From positions 62,001 to 126,000 of the forward strand of contig NZ_BAZK01000003.1 in the NCBI RefSeq assembly GCF_001310815.1: a stretch of 64,000 nt of DNA, read 5' to 3'. The DNA is from Pseudovibrio denitrificans JCM 12308. Lineage in GTDB: Bacteria; Pseudomonadota; Alphaproteobacteria; Rhizobiales; Stappiaceae. The stretch's first letter is position 1; each line of letters begins with the position of its first letter. The position numbers and the translations under genes are program-made. The notes beneath the pieces are model-generated. The model saw only the letters and a program-made list of their open reading frames with translations, was not told the origin of the DNA and searched no databases. This document shows positions 28,404 to 36,071 of this stretch, piece by piece.

Positions 28404-28560
28404 CTCTGAGGCAACTAACACACCTGTGAGTTTCGCAGAGTCAATATCCCTTTGAAATGACTCATGATTTCACGAGTTAGGGCAGGGCGGAACTGACTCT
28501 GCGGGAGATAAACCGCAGAAACCCTGAGACTCACAAATCTGTAAGTTGCCAAAGAGTCTG
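28401..28560. repeat. Complex nested inverted repeat between convergent genes
   Basis: Outer arms (28401-28431 and about 28529-28560) are imperfect reverse complements sharing GACTCT, GGCAACT and TGTGAGT. Inner arms CGCAGAGTCA (28434-28443) and TGACTCTGCG (28494-28503) are perfect. The right side carries an extra hairpin, CTGCGG/CCGCAG. It could be a bidirectional terminator, a miniature mobile element or an RNA. Confidence 0.7.
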
Positions 28561-28580
28561 AGGCAGCTTCAGTTCACCAC

Positions 28581-29288
28581 TCACTTGCAGCAGTGGCTTT
28601 GGCATTTGAAGAAGATGAAATTGGGGTTCTTCAGCAGCTTCTCATAATGGACCGGAGATTTTTCCTTCATCTCAGCAGCTGGCATCCCTTCGCGAAGGTC
28701 CACAACGCACATCCCGGCACTGGAAAGCCATCCAAATAGCATGGAGAGGGGGCGACGGTAAAAGCTCACCTTCACCGGTACGCCAATGGTGTTCCACTCC
28801 TCCGTCACATGCTCTTGGCGCAGATAGCTGCCGCTTGGAGAGCACTGCGCATCAATCAGCGGATGGTGCGTTGAGAACACGAAATAGCCGCCCGGCTTCA
28901 GCACCTTGCCAATGTCGGAAAAGAGCTTCCCCAGATCTTCAATGTAATGGATCATCAACGGGCAAATCACGATATCAAACGTGCCCTCCAGCTTATCCGG
29001 CAGTCCGTCGGAAAGGTCAGAGGTGTAGCACTTCACATTGTCGTCCAGCTTCTCTTTCACCAGCTTCAGCATCTGCTCAGATTCATCGATGCAGGTCACA
29101 TCCGCGCCGTGGTCATACAAAAACTGCGCATACACCCCCGGTCCGCAACCCAGATCAAGAACCTTCAGCCCTTGCAGCGGAGGCAACATGCCAAGCAATG
29201 TCGGGCGCTCCAAAAGAGCGTTGTAGATGTTCTCCTGAATGGCCTCATCATATTGCTCGGCAAAATCGCTATACAAACGAGATGTCAT
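28581..29288 (-). CDS. Class I SAM-dependent methyltransferase
   Basis: This 235-residue soluble methyltransferase has the SAM-binding motif I VLDLGCGPGVYAQFL (about residues 43-57), motif II ending VTCIDESEQM, and a motif IV region FDIVICPLMIHYIED. KVLKPGGYFVFSTHHP completes the Methyltransf_11/25 pattern. The C-terminus ends CQSHCCK, an unusual Cys-rich tail. The substrate is not evident. The gene is convergent with the DUF1499 gene. Confidence 0.88.
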   Translation of the reverse strand: MTSRLYSDFAEQYDEAIQENIYNALLERPTLLGMLPPLQGLKVLDLGCGPGVYAQFLYDHGADVTCIDESEQMLKLVKEKLDDNVKCYTSDLSDGLPDKLEGTFDIVICPLMIHYIEDLGKLFSDIGKVLKPGGYFVFSTHHPLIDAQCSPSGSYLRQEHVTEEWNTIGVPVKVSFYRRPLSMLFGWLSSAGMCVVDLREGMPAAEMKEKSPVHYEKLLKNPNFIFFKCQSHCCK

Positions 29289-29543
29289 TCACGTACTCCG
29301 CATCAAACACATGTTCCCGAAACAGACCTCTGTTCATCACCTAGGAATATGCGACAAAACCATAATTAAAAGCAGCCGGAACCAACCGGAATAAAAGCAA
29401 ATTCCCTTCAAAACCGCTTGTTTGCCATGCTGCCAGAGCGGCCTTGTATGAGTCTAACGCGAAAAATCTGTGTCGCGATCACGGCAAGCTCAGGCCAATA
29501 TCACAACAATTGCGAGATGCCTGAGCCCCTGAAAAACGGCGAG

Positions 29544-30596
29544 CTAACGCTTTTCCCGCAGTAACCAGATAAAGAAAATGCCGCCCACAAGCCCGGTGAT
29601 GATGCCAATCGGCATGTCCTCCGGCTTCATCAGCGTGCGCGAAACCACATCCGCCAGCAGCAAAAAGATCGCCCCGAACAAGGCCGAGATCGGGATCAGG
29701 CGCCGATAGTCCCCCCACAACAACCGCACAATGTGAGGCACCATCAGCCCCACAAAGCCGATCATGCCAGAAAACGCCACCATCACCCCGGTAATCAGCG
29801 CGCTGATGACAAAGGTCTCCAGCCGGAAAGAGGCAACGGAGATACCCAGTGTTGTTGCGGTCTCATCGCCAATGGTCATGGCGTTGAAATGCCCGGCCCG
29901 CAGCCACAGCCACGTCCCGCAAAACAGCAGTACCACCAGCGGATAGAGAAGATGCGCCCACTGCGCCAATCCAAGCCCGCCCAGCATCCAGTAAACCACA
30001 GTGTGCGTGGCGCGCGGGTCCGCCAGGAAAATCAGAATGTTCGCACCCGCCATCAGCACAAAGCTCACCGCAACACCGGTCAACACCAGCCGGTCTGCGC
30101 TGGTCGCACTGGTGAACTTGGCAACACCAATCACGAGCAGTGTCGCCCCAAGAGAACCGAGAAACGCCAGCAATGGCACCGTAAGCAAGCCCAGAAACAA
30201 CCCCGTATGCAGCAGCGCCAACACCGCCCCAAACGCCCCCCCGGCAGAGATGCCAATCAGATGCGGATCTGCCAACGGGTTGCGGGTCACGGATTGAAGG
30301 CAGGCACCGACAATGGAAAGCCCAGCCCCCACCATTATTGCCAGCAGCGCACGGGGCAGGCGGATCTGCCAGAGAATGTTCTCCCGGCCCAAAGACCAAC
30401 TCGGCTCCACCAATCCCGGCACCAGTTTGTTGACGAGAACCCCCCAGACCGTCTCCATGGATACGGAAACCGCGCCAACGGAGACAGCAAGGCAAACCGA
30501 AAGAACCAGCGCAGCCAATCCCACGCAACAGATCTGCAGCATATGAGGAGAACGGCCCACAGGCGGGGCCACGACAACGCCGGTTCCTTCGCTCAT
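29544..30596 (-). CDS. FecCD-family ABC transporter permease (cobalamin uptake, BtuC-like)
   Basis: The 350-residue permease has about ten membrane helices and the FecCD/BtuC signature: RLPRALLAIMVGAGLSIVGA, QSVTRNPLADPHLIGISAGG, and the ATPase-coupling segment with GFVGLMVPHIVRLLWG, followed by LADVVSRT and PEDMPIGIITGLVGGIFF. These proteins form the inner-membrane channel for corrinoids, haem or siderophores. The ATG at 30596 comes one base after the stop codon of the binding-protein gene. Because the operon sits behind a cobalamin riboswitch, cobalamin or a precursor is the likely substrate. Confidence 0.9.
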   Translation of the reverse strand: MSEGTGVVVAPPVGRSPHMLQICCVGLAALVLSVCLAVSVGAVSVSMETVWGVLVNKLVPGLVEPSWSLGRENILWQIRLPRALLAIMVGAGLSIVGACLQSVTRNPLADPHLIGISAGGAFGAVLALLHTGLFLGLLTVPLLAFLGSLGATLLVIGVAKFTSATSADRLVLTGVAVSFVLMAGANILIFLADPRATHTVVYWMLGGLGLAQWAHLLYPLVVLLFCGTWLWLRAGHFNAMTIGDETATTLGISVASFRLETFVISALITGVMVAFSGMIGFVGLMVPHIVRLLWGDYRRLIPISALFGAIFLLLADVVSRTLMKPEDMPIGIITGLVGGIFFIWLLREKR

Positions 30597-30597
30597 T

Positions 30598-31536
30598 TTA
30601 GTTCCCCCAGAACGCAGCAGCGAGCTTCTTGATCGCCTTGATGTTCCGTGGTCCTGGTGTCGCCTCTGCATACTCCAGCGTTACGAACCGGTCATTCTTC
30701 ACCGCATCCAGCTCCGCAAAGGCTGGGTTGTTGAGCATGAACTCACGCTTCTGCTCGGCAGTCACCTCGCCGTAATTGACGATCACGATCATTTCCGGGT
30801 TCGCCTCAACCACAGCCTCCCAGTTCACGCGCGCCCAGCTCTTCTCCAGCGTGTCCAGCACGTTGGTGCCACCGGCCGCTTCAATCATCGCAGTCGGCAT
30901 CGCATAACGACCCGCAGTGAATGGAGAATCCTCACCGCTGTCATAAACAAACACGCGCAGCGGCGTGTCCGAGGTCTTCAGGCCCGCTTTGAACTGGGTC
31001 AGCTCATCACGATAAGACTGCACCAGCGCTTCCGCCCGCGCCTCAACACCAAAAATGCGGCCAAGGTTCAAAAGGTCGTTGTACATATCATCCATGGAAA
31101 CCTTAGGCTTCTCACCAAGGTGGATGCAGCTCTCAGTCAGCTCGTAGACTTTGATGCCAAACGGCTCCAGTGTCTCTGGCGTCACCTCGCCGCCAACCTT
31201 CATGCCGTAGTTCCAGCCCGCGAAGTAGAAGTCCGCATCAGCGCCAATCAGCACTTCCTTGCTTGGATATTTCGGGGAGAGTTCCGGCAACACCGCCACC
31301 TTGTCGGTCAGCTCCGCATCCAGCGTTCTCCAGCCAGAAACGCCGGTATAACCCACCATGTTTTCCTGCAGCCCCAGCGCCAGCATCATCTCTGTCAGGT
31401 TGGAGTCGTTGGAAACAGCACGCTGCGGCACACCATCAAACTCCACGGTGCGATTACAGCTTTGTACGGAAACCTCTGCCAAGGCAGCCGAAGAAGAAAG
31501 CAGCGCAACAGCCAGCGCTAAACCAAAGTTTTTCAT
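30598..31536 (-). CDS. Periplasmic corrinoid/siderophore-binding protein of ABC importer (BtuF-like)
   Basis: The 312-residue precursor has a signal peptide (residues 1-20, ending AALA). The mature part is a class III periplasmic binding protein (Peripla_BP_2) with the first lobe motif RAVSNDSNLTEMMLALGLQ, linker helix around KVSMDDMYNDLLNLG, and the second-lobe WEAVVEANPEMIVIVNYG. The C-terminal PGPRNIKAIKKLA is common to this class. It should deliver substrate to the permease encoded next. Two Cys (SCNRTV and ESCIH) may pair. The start is 11 bases after the ATPase gene ends. Confidence 0.9.
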   Translation of the reverse strand: MKNFGLALAVALLSSSAALAEVSVQSCNRTVEFDGVPQRAVSNDSNLTEMMLALGLQENMVGYTGVSGWRTLDAELTDKVAVLPELSPKYPSKEVLIGADADFYFAGWNYGMKVGGEVTPETLEPFGIKVYELTESCIHLGEKPKVSMDDMYNDLLNLGRIFGVEARAEALVQSYRDELTQFKAGLKTSDTPLRVFVYDSGEDSPFTAGRYAMPTAMIEAAGGTNVLDTLEKSWARVNWEAVVEANPEMIVIVNYGEVTAEQKREFMLNNPAFAELDAVKNDRFVTLEYAEATPGPRNIKAIKKLAAAFWGN

Positions 31537-31547
31537 GAAAACAGTCC

Positions 31548-32330
31548 TTATGAGTGAAGATCAAAAGTAAGGAGGGATTGTTGCCGAGCCACCAGCTGAT
31601 CACGCGTGGTCCGCACCTGAAACGCTTGTGAAACAAGGGCAGGGGAGAGGATCTGCTCTGGAGCCCCAAAACCCAGCATCTGCCCGTGATCCAGCAGCAG
31701 GATCTGATCACACACCTGCGCCGCCATGTTCAGGTCGTGCAAACTGGTGATGATCGTTAGATCCAGCTCTTCAATCAGCTTCAGAATTTCCAGCTGATGG
31801 CGAATATCCAGATGGTTGGTCGGCTCATCCAAGATGAGCAGCTCCGGCTCCTGCGCTAAAGCCCGTGCCACCATCACCCGCTGACGTTCCCCGCCAGAGA
31901 GCGTGCCGAACAACCGCCCGGCCAGCCCATCCAGCTGCAAAGCACGGATCGCACGGTCCACCACCTGCCGGTCATGCTCGCCGGAAGCCGCCAGCCCGTT
32001 GCGATAGGGCGTGCGCCCCAGCTCCACAATCTCACGCACCCTGAGAGCAAAATCTGTCGGCTGCTCCTGCAGAACAGCTGCCACCCGCTGCGCTGTTGCC
32101 CGAGCAGAAAGAGACCAGATGTCATCGCCACCAATGCAAATCTGCCCGCTCATCGGCTTGTTGAAGCGATAAAGCAGCCGCAGCAGCGTCGATTTCCCAG
32201 CCCCGTTCGCCCCCACAACACCAAGGGTTTGCCCCGCCGCCAGCTCAAAGCTCAGCGGTTTCAGAACAAGCGCGCTCTTACGCTCTGGCGCCCAGGAAAC
32301 CTCGCAAACGGATACAGAAGCCGCGCTCAT
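31548..32330 (-). CDS. ABC transporter ATP-binding protein (BtuD/FecE-like)
   Basis: The 260-residue ATPase contains Walker A GANGAGKST, the Q-loop in VLQEQPTDF, signature LSGGERQRV, Walker B ELLILDEPTNHLD and the switch His in TSLHDLNMA. It powers the importer with the next two gene products. AAGGA precedes the ATG about 10 bases upstream. It is first of the three-gene operon, with a long leader of over 300 bases to the riboswitch. FecE, HmuV and BtuD families are close; the riboswitch favours cobalamin. Confidence 0.93.
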   Translation of the reverse strand: MSAASVSVCEVSWAPERKSALVLKPLSFELAAGQTLGVVGANGAGKSTLLRLLYRFNKPMSGQICIGGDDIWSLSARATAQRVAAVLQEQPTDFALRVREIVELGRTPYRNGLAASGEHDRQVVDRAIRALQLDGLAGRLFGTLSGGERQRVMVARALAQEPELLILDEPTNHLDIRHQLEILKLIEELDLTIITSLHDLNMAAQVCDQILLLDHGQMLGFGAPEQILSPALVSQAFQVRTTRDQLVARQQSLLTFDLHS

Positions 32331-32447
32331 GACAAAGCATCCTTGAGCCGTTCAGCACCAACCGGGCAGCCTAAGCCATTGAAATGAAAAGAAACAGGAT
32401 CCAGCATTCAACCACCCCACCTGAGTGAAACGCTACATAATCATAAA

Positions 32448-32467
32448 TGTTACGTTATAACGTTACA
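32448..32467. promoter_or_regulatory. Palindromic operator candidate (Zur/Fur-like)
   Basis: TGTTACGTTATAACGTTACA has a perfect 12-base palindromic core ACGTTATAACGT. The GTTATAAC centre recalls Zur boxes of proteobacteria, which are known to carry such cores. It lies about 118 bases before the ATPase start codon. Assignment to Zur is inference. Confidence 0.45.
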
Positions 32468-32549
32468 TCAATTGTCGAATCCTGAAGTAAAAGTCAAGCG
32501 CACGTGTGCGCAGACCATCAGCGGCTCGCAAAACGATCCGGGATAAAGT

Positions 32550-32645
32550 TTAGTTTGTGAGGAAAAAGGTCTCATAACGCCCTCCGCGCTGCAGCGGGGG
32601 CAAATAGAAACCGGATATGTGAGAGGCTTGCGCCAATGCAACCAT
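32550..32645 (-). CDS. Possible 31-residue small protein or leader peptide
   Basis: A minus-strand ATG at 32645 sits 6 bases after GGAAGGAGG, one of the strongest ribosome binding sites in the window, and opens a 31-codon frame starting MVALAQASHISGFYLPPL. It lies between the riboswitch and the importer operon. The peptide matches no family known to me. It may be a leader peptide whose translation is controlled by the riboswitch, the remnant of a lost gene, or chance. Confidence 0.35.
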   Translation of the reverse strand: MVALAQASHISGFYLPPLQRGGRYETFFLTN

Positions 32646-32692
32646 TATGGCCTCCTTCCGGGACGCCCCGCCCGGGTTGAAGTGAAACATAA

Positions 32693-32880
32693 TGGCAGGT
32701 CTCCTGACTCGCGGGTCTGTGCTCAGCCAGCCTTCCCGGATCTCTCCAGTGGCACGCTTGGCTTCGCTAACCGCTTACAGTTGCGGGGGCAGTCACGGAA
32801 TTGGCGCCTGTTGGCTACACCGCACCGTGTTCCCTTTTAATCCCGAGGCCTTTCGCTCCCCAGAAACCATCAGCGCGCAT
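32693..32880 (-). promoter_or_regulatory. Cobalamin riboswitch
   Basis: Read on the minus strand, the core is unmistakable: GATTAAAAGGGAACACGGTG, then TGACTGCCCCCGCAACTGTA with AGCGG following, then GCCACTGG, GGGAAGGC, and GACCCGCGAGTCAGGAGACC. These are the conserved blocks of the adenosylcobalamin-binding (B12 box) aptamer. It should lower expression of the downstream importer when cobalamin is plentiful. Confidence 0.92.
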
Positions 32881-32990
32881 ACTGAGTTTTACCGCCTCCA
32901 ATTGCAAGAGTTTTCGAAACAGACCTGAGACACTGTTGATAGCAGCCACATCCCACCCTCGATGCGGGACCCAATGCCAAGCGTGCAGGC

Positions 32991-33557
32991 CTAATGCTGA
33001 TGAGTTTCGAACTCGATCACTTCACAGTTGTTGAGCCGGCATCCGGTGAGCGCGCGAATGAATCTGCCGTGAGTGACGACGGCGGTTGAATGGATTCGTT
33101 CGCGCTTAAGATACTCAGCAAATTCATCGGCTCTTTTCTGCAAGATCTCTTGAGGTTCAACTGAAATCCCACCGTGGTCATTCTCCGCCTTATGCCACCA
33201 GCACTCATCCAGATGATCAAAATCGAGGTGAGGGAAATCTTGAGCCAACTCGTGAGGAGGCCGTCCGACGTCGCAACTGTGGCAGACCCGCTCTCGCACC
33301 AATGAGTTGACCTGAAACGGTCTTTTGTCTCCAAACATCAGGTAGGCGGTTTGCAGGGCTCTGGTGAGCGGCGATACAATGATTCTCTGAATATCAAGCC
33401 GGTTGATTACACTCCGGGCTTGCATGATCTGCGCTTCTCCCAGCTCGGTAATCGGCGCATCGAAAATCATGGGGTCGGGCTTTTGCGGATCAAAAACAGC
33501 GTTAAAAGCTGATTGCGCATGCCGAATAAGGTAAATCGTCAACTTCAATCTCTTCAA
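32991..33557 (-). CDS. Histidine phosphatase superfamily protein
   Basis: The 188-residue protein belongs to the phosphoglycerate mutase-like (branch 1) superfamily. The catalytic motif is LIRHAQSAFNA, where His is phosphorylated and Arg binds phosphate. The second Arg appears in IVSPLTRALQTAYL, and the second His in AVVTHGRFIRAL. All four core residues are thus present. The substrate is unknown; such enzymes act on sugar phosphates, nucleotides or phosphoproteins. The start fits MKRLKLTIYLIRH. A repeat-rich accessory stretch follows upstream of its start. Confidence 0.88.
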   Translation of the reverse strand: MKRLKLTIYLIRHAQSAFNAVFDPQKPDPMIFDAPITELGEAQIMQARSVINRLDIQRIIVSPLTRALQTAYLMFGDKRPFQVNSLVRERVCHSCDVGRPPHELAQDFPHLDFDHLDECWWHKAENDHGGISVEPQEILQKRADEFAEYLKRERIHSTAVVTHGRFIRALTGCRLNNCEVIEFETHQH

Positions 33558-33762
33558 ATAATTGGCTTCTCAGCTTTGATCGTAGCGCAGGCCACGCCCT
33601 AAGCATGATGCATTTATACGATCCTGTTTAACGTAATCGCGCTTGGAAGCCTAATCTCAGCCACGGGTGTTTCCTTTCTTCTCCCTGTCAGATTTACCAG
33701 TTTGACGCCGCCAATGTTTCGCTCCACCGTCATGCATACGGTACGTGAAACTCGTGCTGTGA

Positions 33763-33841
33763 GCGGGAGGGTGGTGAATACAACACCTTCGTGGGAAGGG
33801 AATAAACCCGCCTGCCTTGTATCAGGTTTCTAGCCTCCCGC
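33763..33841. repeat. Structured element, copy 1 (possible small RNA)
   Basis: GCGGGAGG at the left end pairs with CCTCCCGC at the right. Inside are GGTG-AATACAA-CACC and CCTG-8 bases-CAGG hairpins, giving a three-way junction. The sequence GGTGAATACAACACC is identical in copy 2, and GCGGGAGG and CCTCCCGC are the same. Confidence 0.7.
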
Positions 33842-33879
33842 CCGCCATGAGATGCAACCCTCGCTCTCTCGTACCCCTA

Positions 33880-33918
33880 CCGTCATCCCGCACAAGCAAA
33901 GTGCGATGCGGGATCCAG
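33880..33918. repeat. Dispersed palindromic repeat (CGTCATCCC...GGGATCCAG)
   Basis: An imperfect palindrome with CGTCATCCCGC and GCGGGATCCAG arms around a short loop. Similar units occur at 34962 and 35020. This type of intergenic palindrome is common in alphaproteobacterial genomes. Confidence 0.75.
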
Positions 33919-34141
33919 AGCCATGAGCATAGCTCAAACCACAGCTCAACCGCCTCACCAAACACGCGCAAACTCAGCCATCCACATCCCTGTAAAAACT
34001 GTCAGTTTGACAACCTGTGGTTTTCATTCCACATTCATACATGAGGCGTCGAAACCTCCTTTAAGACAGCGGTTACCGCTCCCGTCACTGGCGGATTTTT
34101 TGTGCCTGCTTTATAGGTAGCGCGCAAACCCTTTGCTATGA

Positions 34142-34221
34142 GCGGGAGGGCGGTGAATACAACACCTCCTTCGGGGGGGAATAAACTCGCCTGTCTGTCT
34201 TACAGGTTTCGAACCTCCCGC
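34142..34221. repeat. Structured element, copy 2 (possible small RNA)
   Basis: Same architecture as copy 1. The third hairpin is extended here to CCTGT/ACAGG, where copy 1 has CCTG/CAGG, and an added CCTCC-TTCG-GGGGG hairpin is present. Changes fall so that pairing is kept, which supports a structured RNA. The small gene at 34292 follows 70 bases downstream. Confidence 0.7.
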
Positions 34222-34291
34222 TCGCCAGCGGGCCGTCGAAAGCCTTGCTGTCCTGTGGTTGTTCAACACCCTAAAGACAGAGGGATTGAGA

Positions 34292-34564
34292 ATGAACGAC
34301 TCCGCATGCGCATGTAGCGCCACAAATACTTTCCAAAATGAAATTGATGAAGTCATCGTCGCTGTCTCGGATCTGCAAAACCTCTCGTATATTCAGCACC
34401 TTGTGCTGACGGAGAGAATGCAGCACTCCAGCGAGCGCGATGCCCTGTTCACTTTGCATCACGCCTTCCGCGATCGCCTCGAAGCACTGGAAAAAAGCTG
34501 CGGAATGTTAGAGCGGGTCGCTCATCCGCAGCCAATAAACACAAAAGTTCCGCTTCCTGATTAA
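34292..34564 (+). CDS. Hypothetical 90-residue protein
   Basis: No family recognised. The protein is soluble and mostly helical (DEVIVAVSDLQNLSYIQHLV, then DALFTLHHAFRDRLEALEKS), with a Cys-rich start (SACACSA). The ATG at 34292 has GGGATTGAG upstream, a fair ribosome binding site. It lies directly after the second structured element, and the two may act together. It is in a repeat-rich accessory stretch. Confidence 0.5.
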   Translation: MNDSACACSATNTFQNEIDEVIVAVSDLQNLSYIQHLVLTERMQHSSERDALFTLHHAFRDRLEALEKSCGMLERVAHPQPINTKVPLPD

Positions 34565-34639
34565 GCCGTACTGCCCTTTGCTCGCGCGCTCAATCCTCAA
34601 AGCCCATCGCGTTCAAGTGAGGAAACAACATAGCAGCAA

Positions 34640-34673
34640 AGAAAAGAGCCAGCCTCATGTTAGGGACTGGCTC
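34640..34673 (-). terminator. Orphan minus-strand terminator
   Basis: On the minus strand GAGCCAG pairs with CTGGCTC over a 14-base loop and is followed by TTTTCTTT. No confident minus-strand gene ends here, which leaves room for an unrecognised RNA or small gene within 34680-34960. Confidence 0.5.
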
Positions 34674-34961
34674 AGGAAATGGCTTGATCGTGCAATGCGC
34701 TCAACGTGATCGGTAACCCTGACCACGCAAAGCGCGTGCAACATCACTGTGAACGGCATTTGGCGCAAACTAGTGCCTCTTGCTCCGGTGCCAATGGCGA
34801 AACGCAAATACACCCCGCATCCTCGCCAATCGGTGCCCTGCTGGTCTGCGGCCATACCACCCGCCGCAGGTCAGCACCTCCCTAAAAAATACCAGTGCCA
34901 CCCACACCAGGTCCATTCCCTGAAAAATAAGGGGTAGCACTTCCTCTACTGCGCCCACCCA

Positions 34962-34991
34962 CTGGATCCCGCATCAAGCGCGGGATGACGG
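34962..34991. repeat. Dispersed palindromic repeat (CTGGATCCC...GGGATGACGG)
   Basis: Arms CTGGATCCCGC and GCGGGATGACGG flank a short spacer. It is in the opposite orientation to the units at 33880 and 35020. Confidence 0.75.
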
Positions 34992-35019
34992 CATTGAAGC
35001 AACCCCATCAACCTCACCA

Positions 35020-35059
35020 CCGTCATCCCGGACAAGCACAGCGCAGATCCGGGATCCAG
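35020..35059. repeat. Dispersed palindromic repeat (CCGTCATCCC...GGGATCCAG)
   Basis: Arms CCGTCATCCCGGA and TCCGGGATCCAG surround ATG-free spacer sequence. Paired with the unit at 34962 it forms a larger inverted arrangement. Confidence 0.75.
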
Positions 35060-35125
35060 TTTCAAGAAATAGGGGTTATGGTTGGTGTTGAGATACCAGA
35101 GTGGTGAGCTTGGATCTCTCATGTA

Positions 35126-36071
35126 ATGCAGAAGGTAAAAGTTGTTACTCAGTCAAAGCTTGAGTTTGAAGCAACAGAGGGCTACCAAGAAGTGATTGCA
35201 TTTTTTGAAGTTTCTCTGGCCTGCGCTCAAATGATAGATTTTAAGAAAGACTTTTCGGTCACTGGGGCATTGCTGCTTTTGGTGCCATTTATGTTTTTTG
35301 CAATGGTCCTCGCCATGGCTGGAGGAGCTTTACTTATTGCATTAGGACACTTGACGCTTGAGCTATATCGCATCGTTTTGGGCAGTTTAGAGAACGCATT
35401 TTCTAAACATATGATGTTCCTAACGATGCTTGGTACTCTGTTTGTAATGCCGCTAGTAACTGGTGGGAGTATTTGGCTTGTCCGTAAGCAGTTGCAAAAA
35501 GATGATGAAGCCAACTCAATCGCATTCTTGCCTACGCTACAACGAGCGCATCAGCTTATTGTTCAAGATTTAGATCGGGTTCATTTTTTGACGCAAGCTC
35601 CGACACTTATTGAACCTTTATTCTTCAAAGAGCTGTCGAAAGAAAAGATTCAGTGCTGACTATGAGATTGTTTCAAGGTCTGCTGAAGCTGTCTCGGCGT
35701 TCTTGGATATACGAAGTGAAGTTTATCTATACTTAGACGAAGACGCAGGTATCAAACGCCATGAAATATCGTTGAAATTGCGAGAAATGCAGAAAAAGGC
35801 AGAAGTTCTGTTACAAAATGCCAGTGCATCGCAAATAGTAACAGAGCCAGCATATGGAGACTTCCGCAAGGAACTGAAGAGATGCCTCTCTAGTAGTTCA
35901 TTTAAGTTAGCTGACGGCACTCATAATTGGCACTATTCTGGAGAGCTTGGTCTTCTTCTTGCATCATATAACAGTATGCTTAGTGGGCAAAATGAGCGGT
36001 TAATGAAAATTCTTAATGCAAAACACGCTCTTTTGTTTCAGGGACTCGATGAGAAGGCATCTAAACCCTAA
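35126..36071 (+). pseudogene. AT-rich hypothetical membrane protein, apparently frameshifted
   Basis: Two overlapping frames (35126-35659 and 35610-36071) seem to be one gene. The first has two strong membrane helices (ALLLLVPFMFFAMVLAMAGG and the region around MMFLTMLGTLFVMPLVTGG). The second is soluble and charged (DYEIVSRSAEAVSAFLDI, then KLREMQKKAEVLL). Removing one A from the GAAAAG run near 35643 joins them as LSKERFSADYE. No family is recognised. The base composition is clearly more AT-rich than the neighbours, suggesting recent acquisition. It may equally be two independent genes. Confidence 0.55.

Larger units (their letters stand above)
32331..32990 (-). other. Leader region of the cobalamin importer operon
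   Basis: This 660-base region contains, in the direction of transcription, the cobalamin riboswitch, a GC-rich hairpin with a strong ribosome binding site and a 31-codon frame, and a GTTATAAC-centred palindrome before the ATPase gene. These are listed separately. Confidence 0.7.
33558..34291. other. Repeat-rich intergenic region
   Basis: Over 700 bases with no good gene. It holds two copies of a structured element, one dispersed palindrome, and related flanking sequence before each copy (CAGTTTGAC... at about 33694 and 34000). Confidence 0.6.
34565..35125. other. Intergenic region with orphan terminator and two palindromes
   Basis: No supported gene in about 560 bases. A minus-strand terminator at 34640-34673 has no clear gene upstream of it, and two dispersed palindromes lie at 34962 and 35020. 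Confidence 0.5.

Noticed and set aside
34655-34958. Two minus-strand frames upstream of the orphan terminator
   Set aside because: They overlap each other in different frames and lack ribosome binding sites; one runs into the terminator stem.
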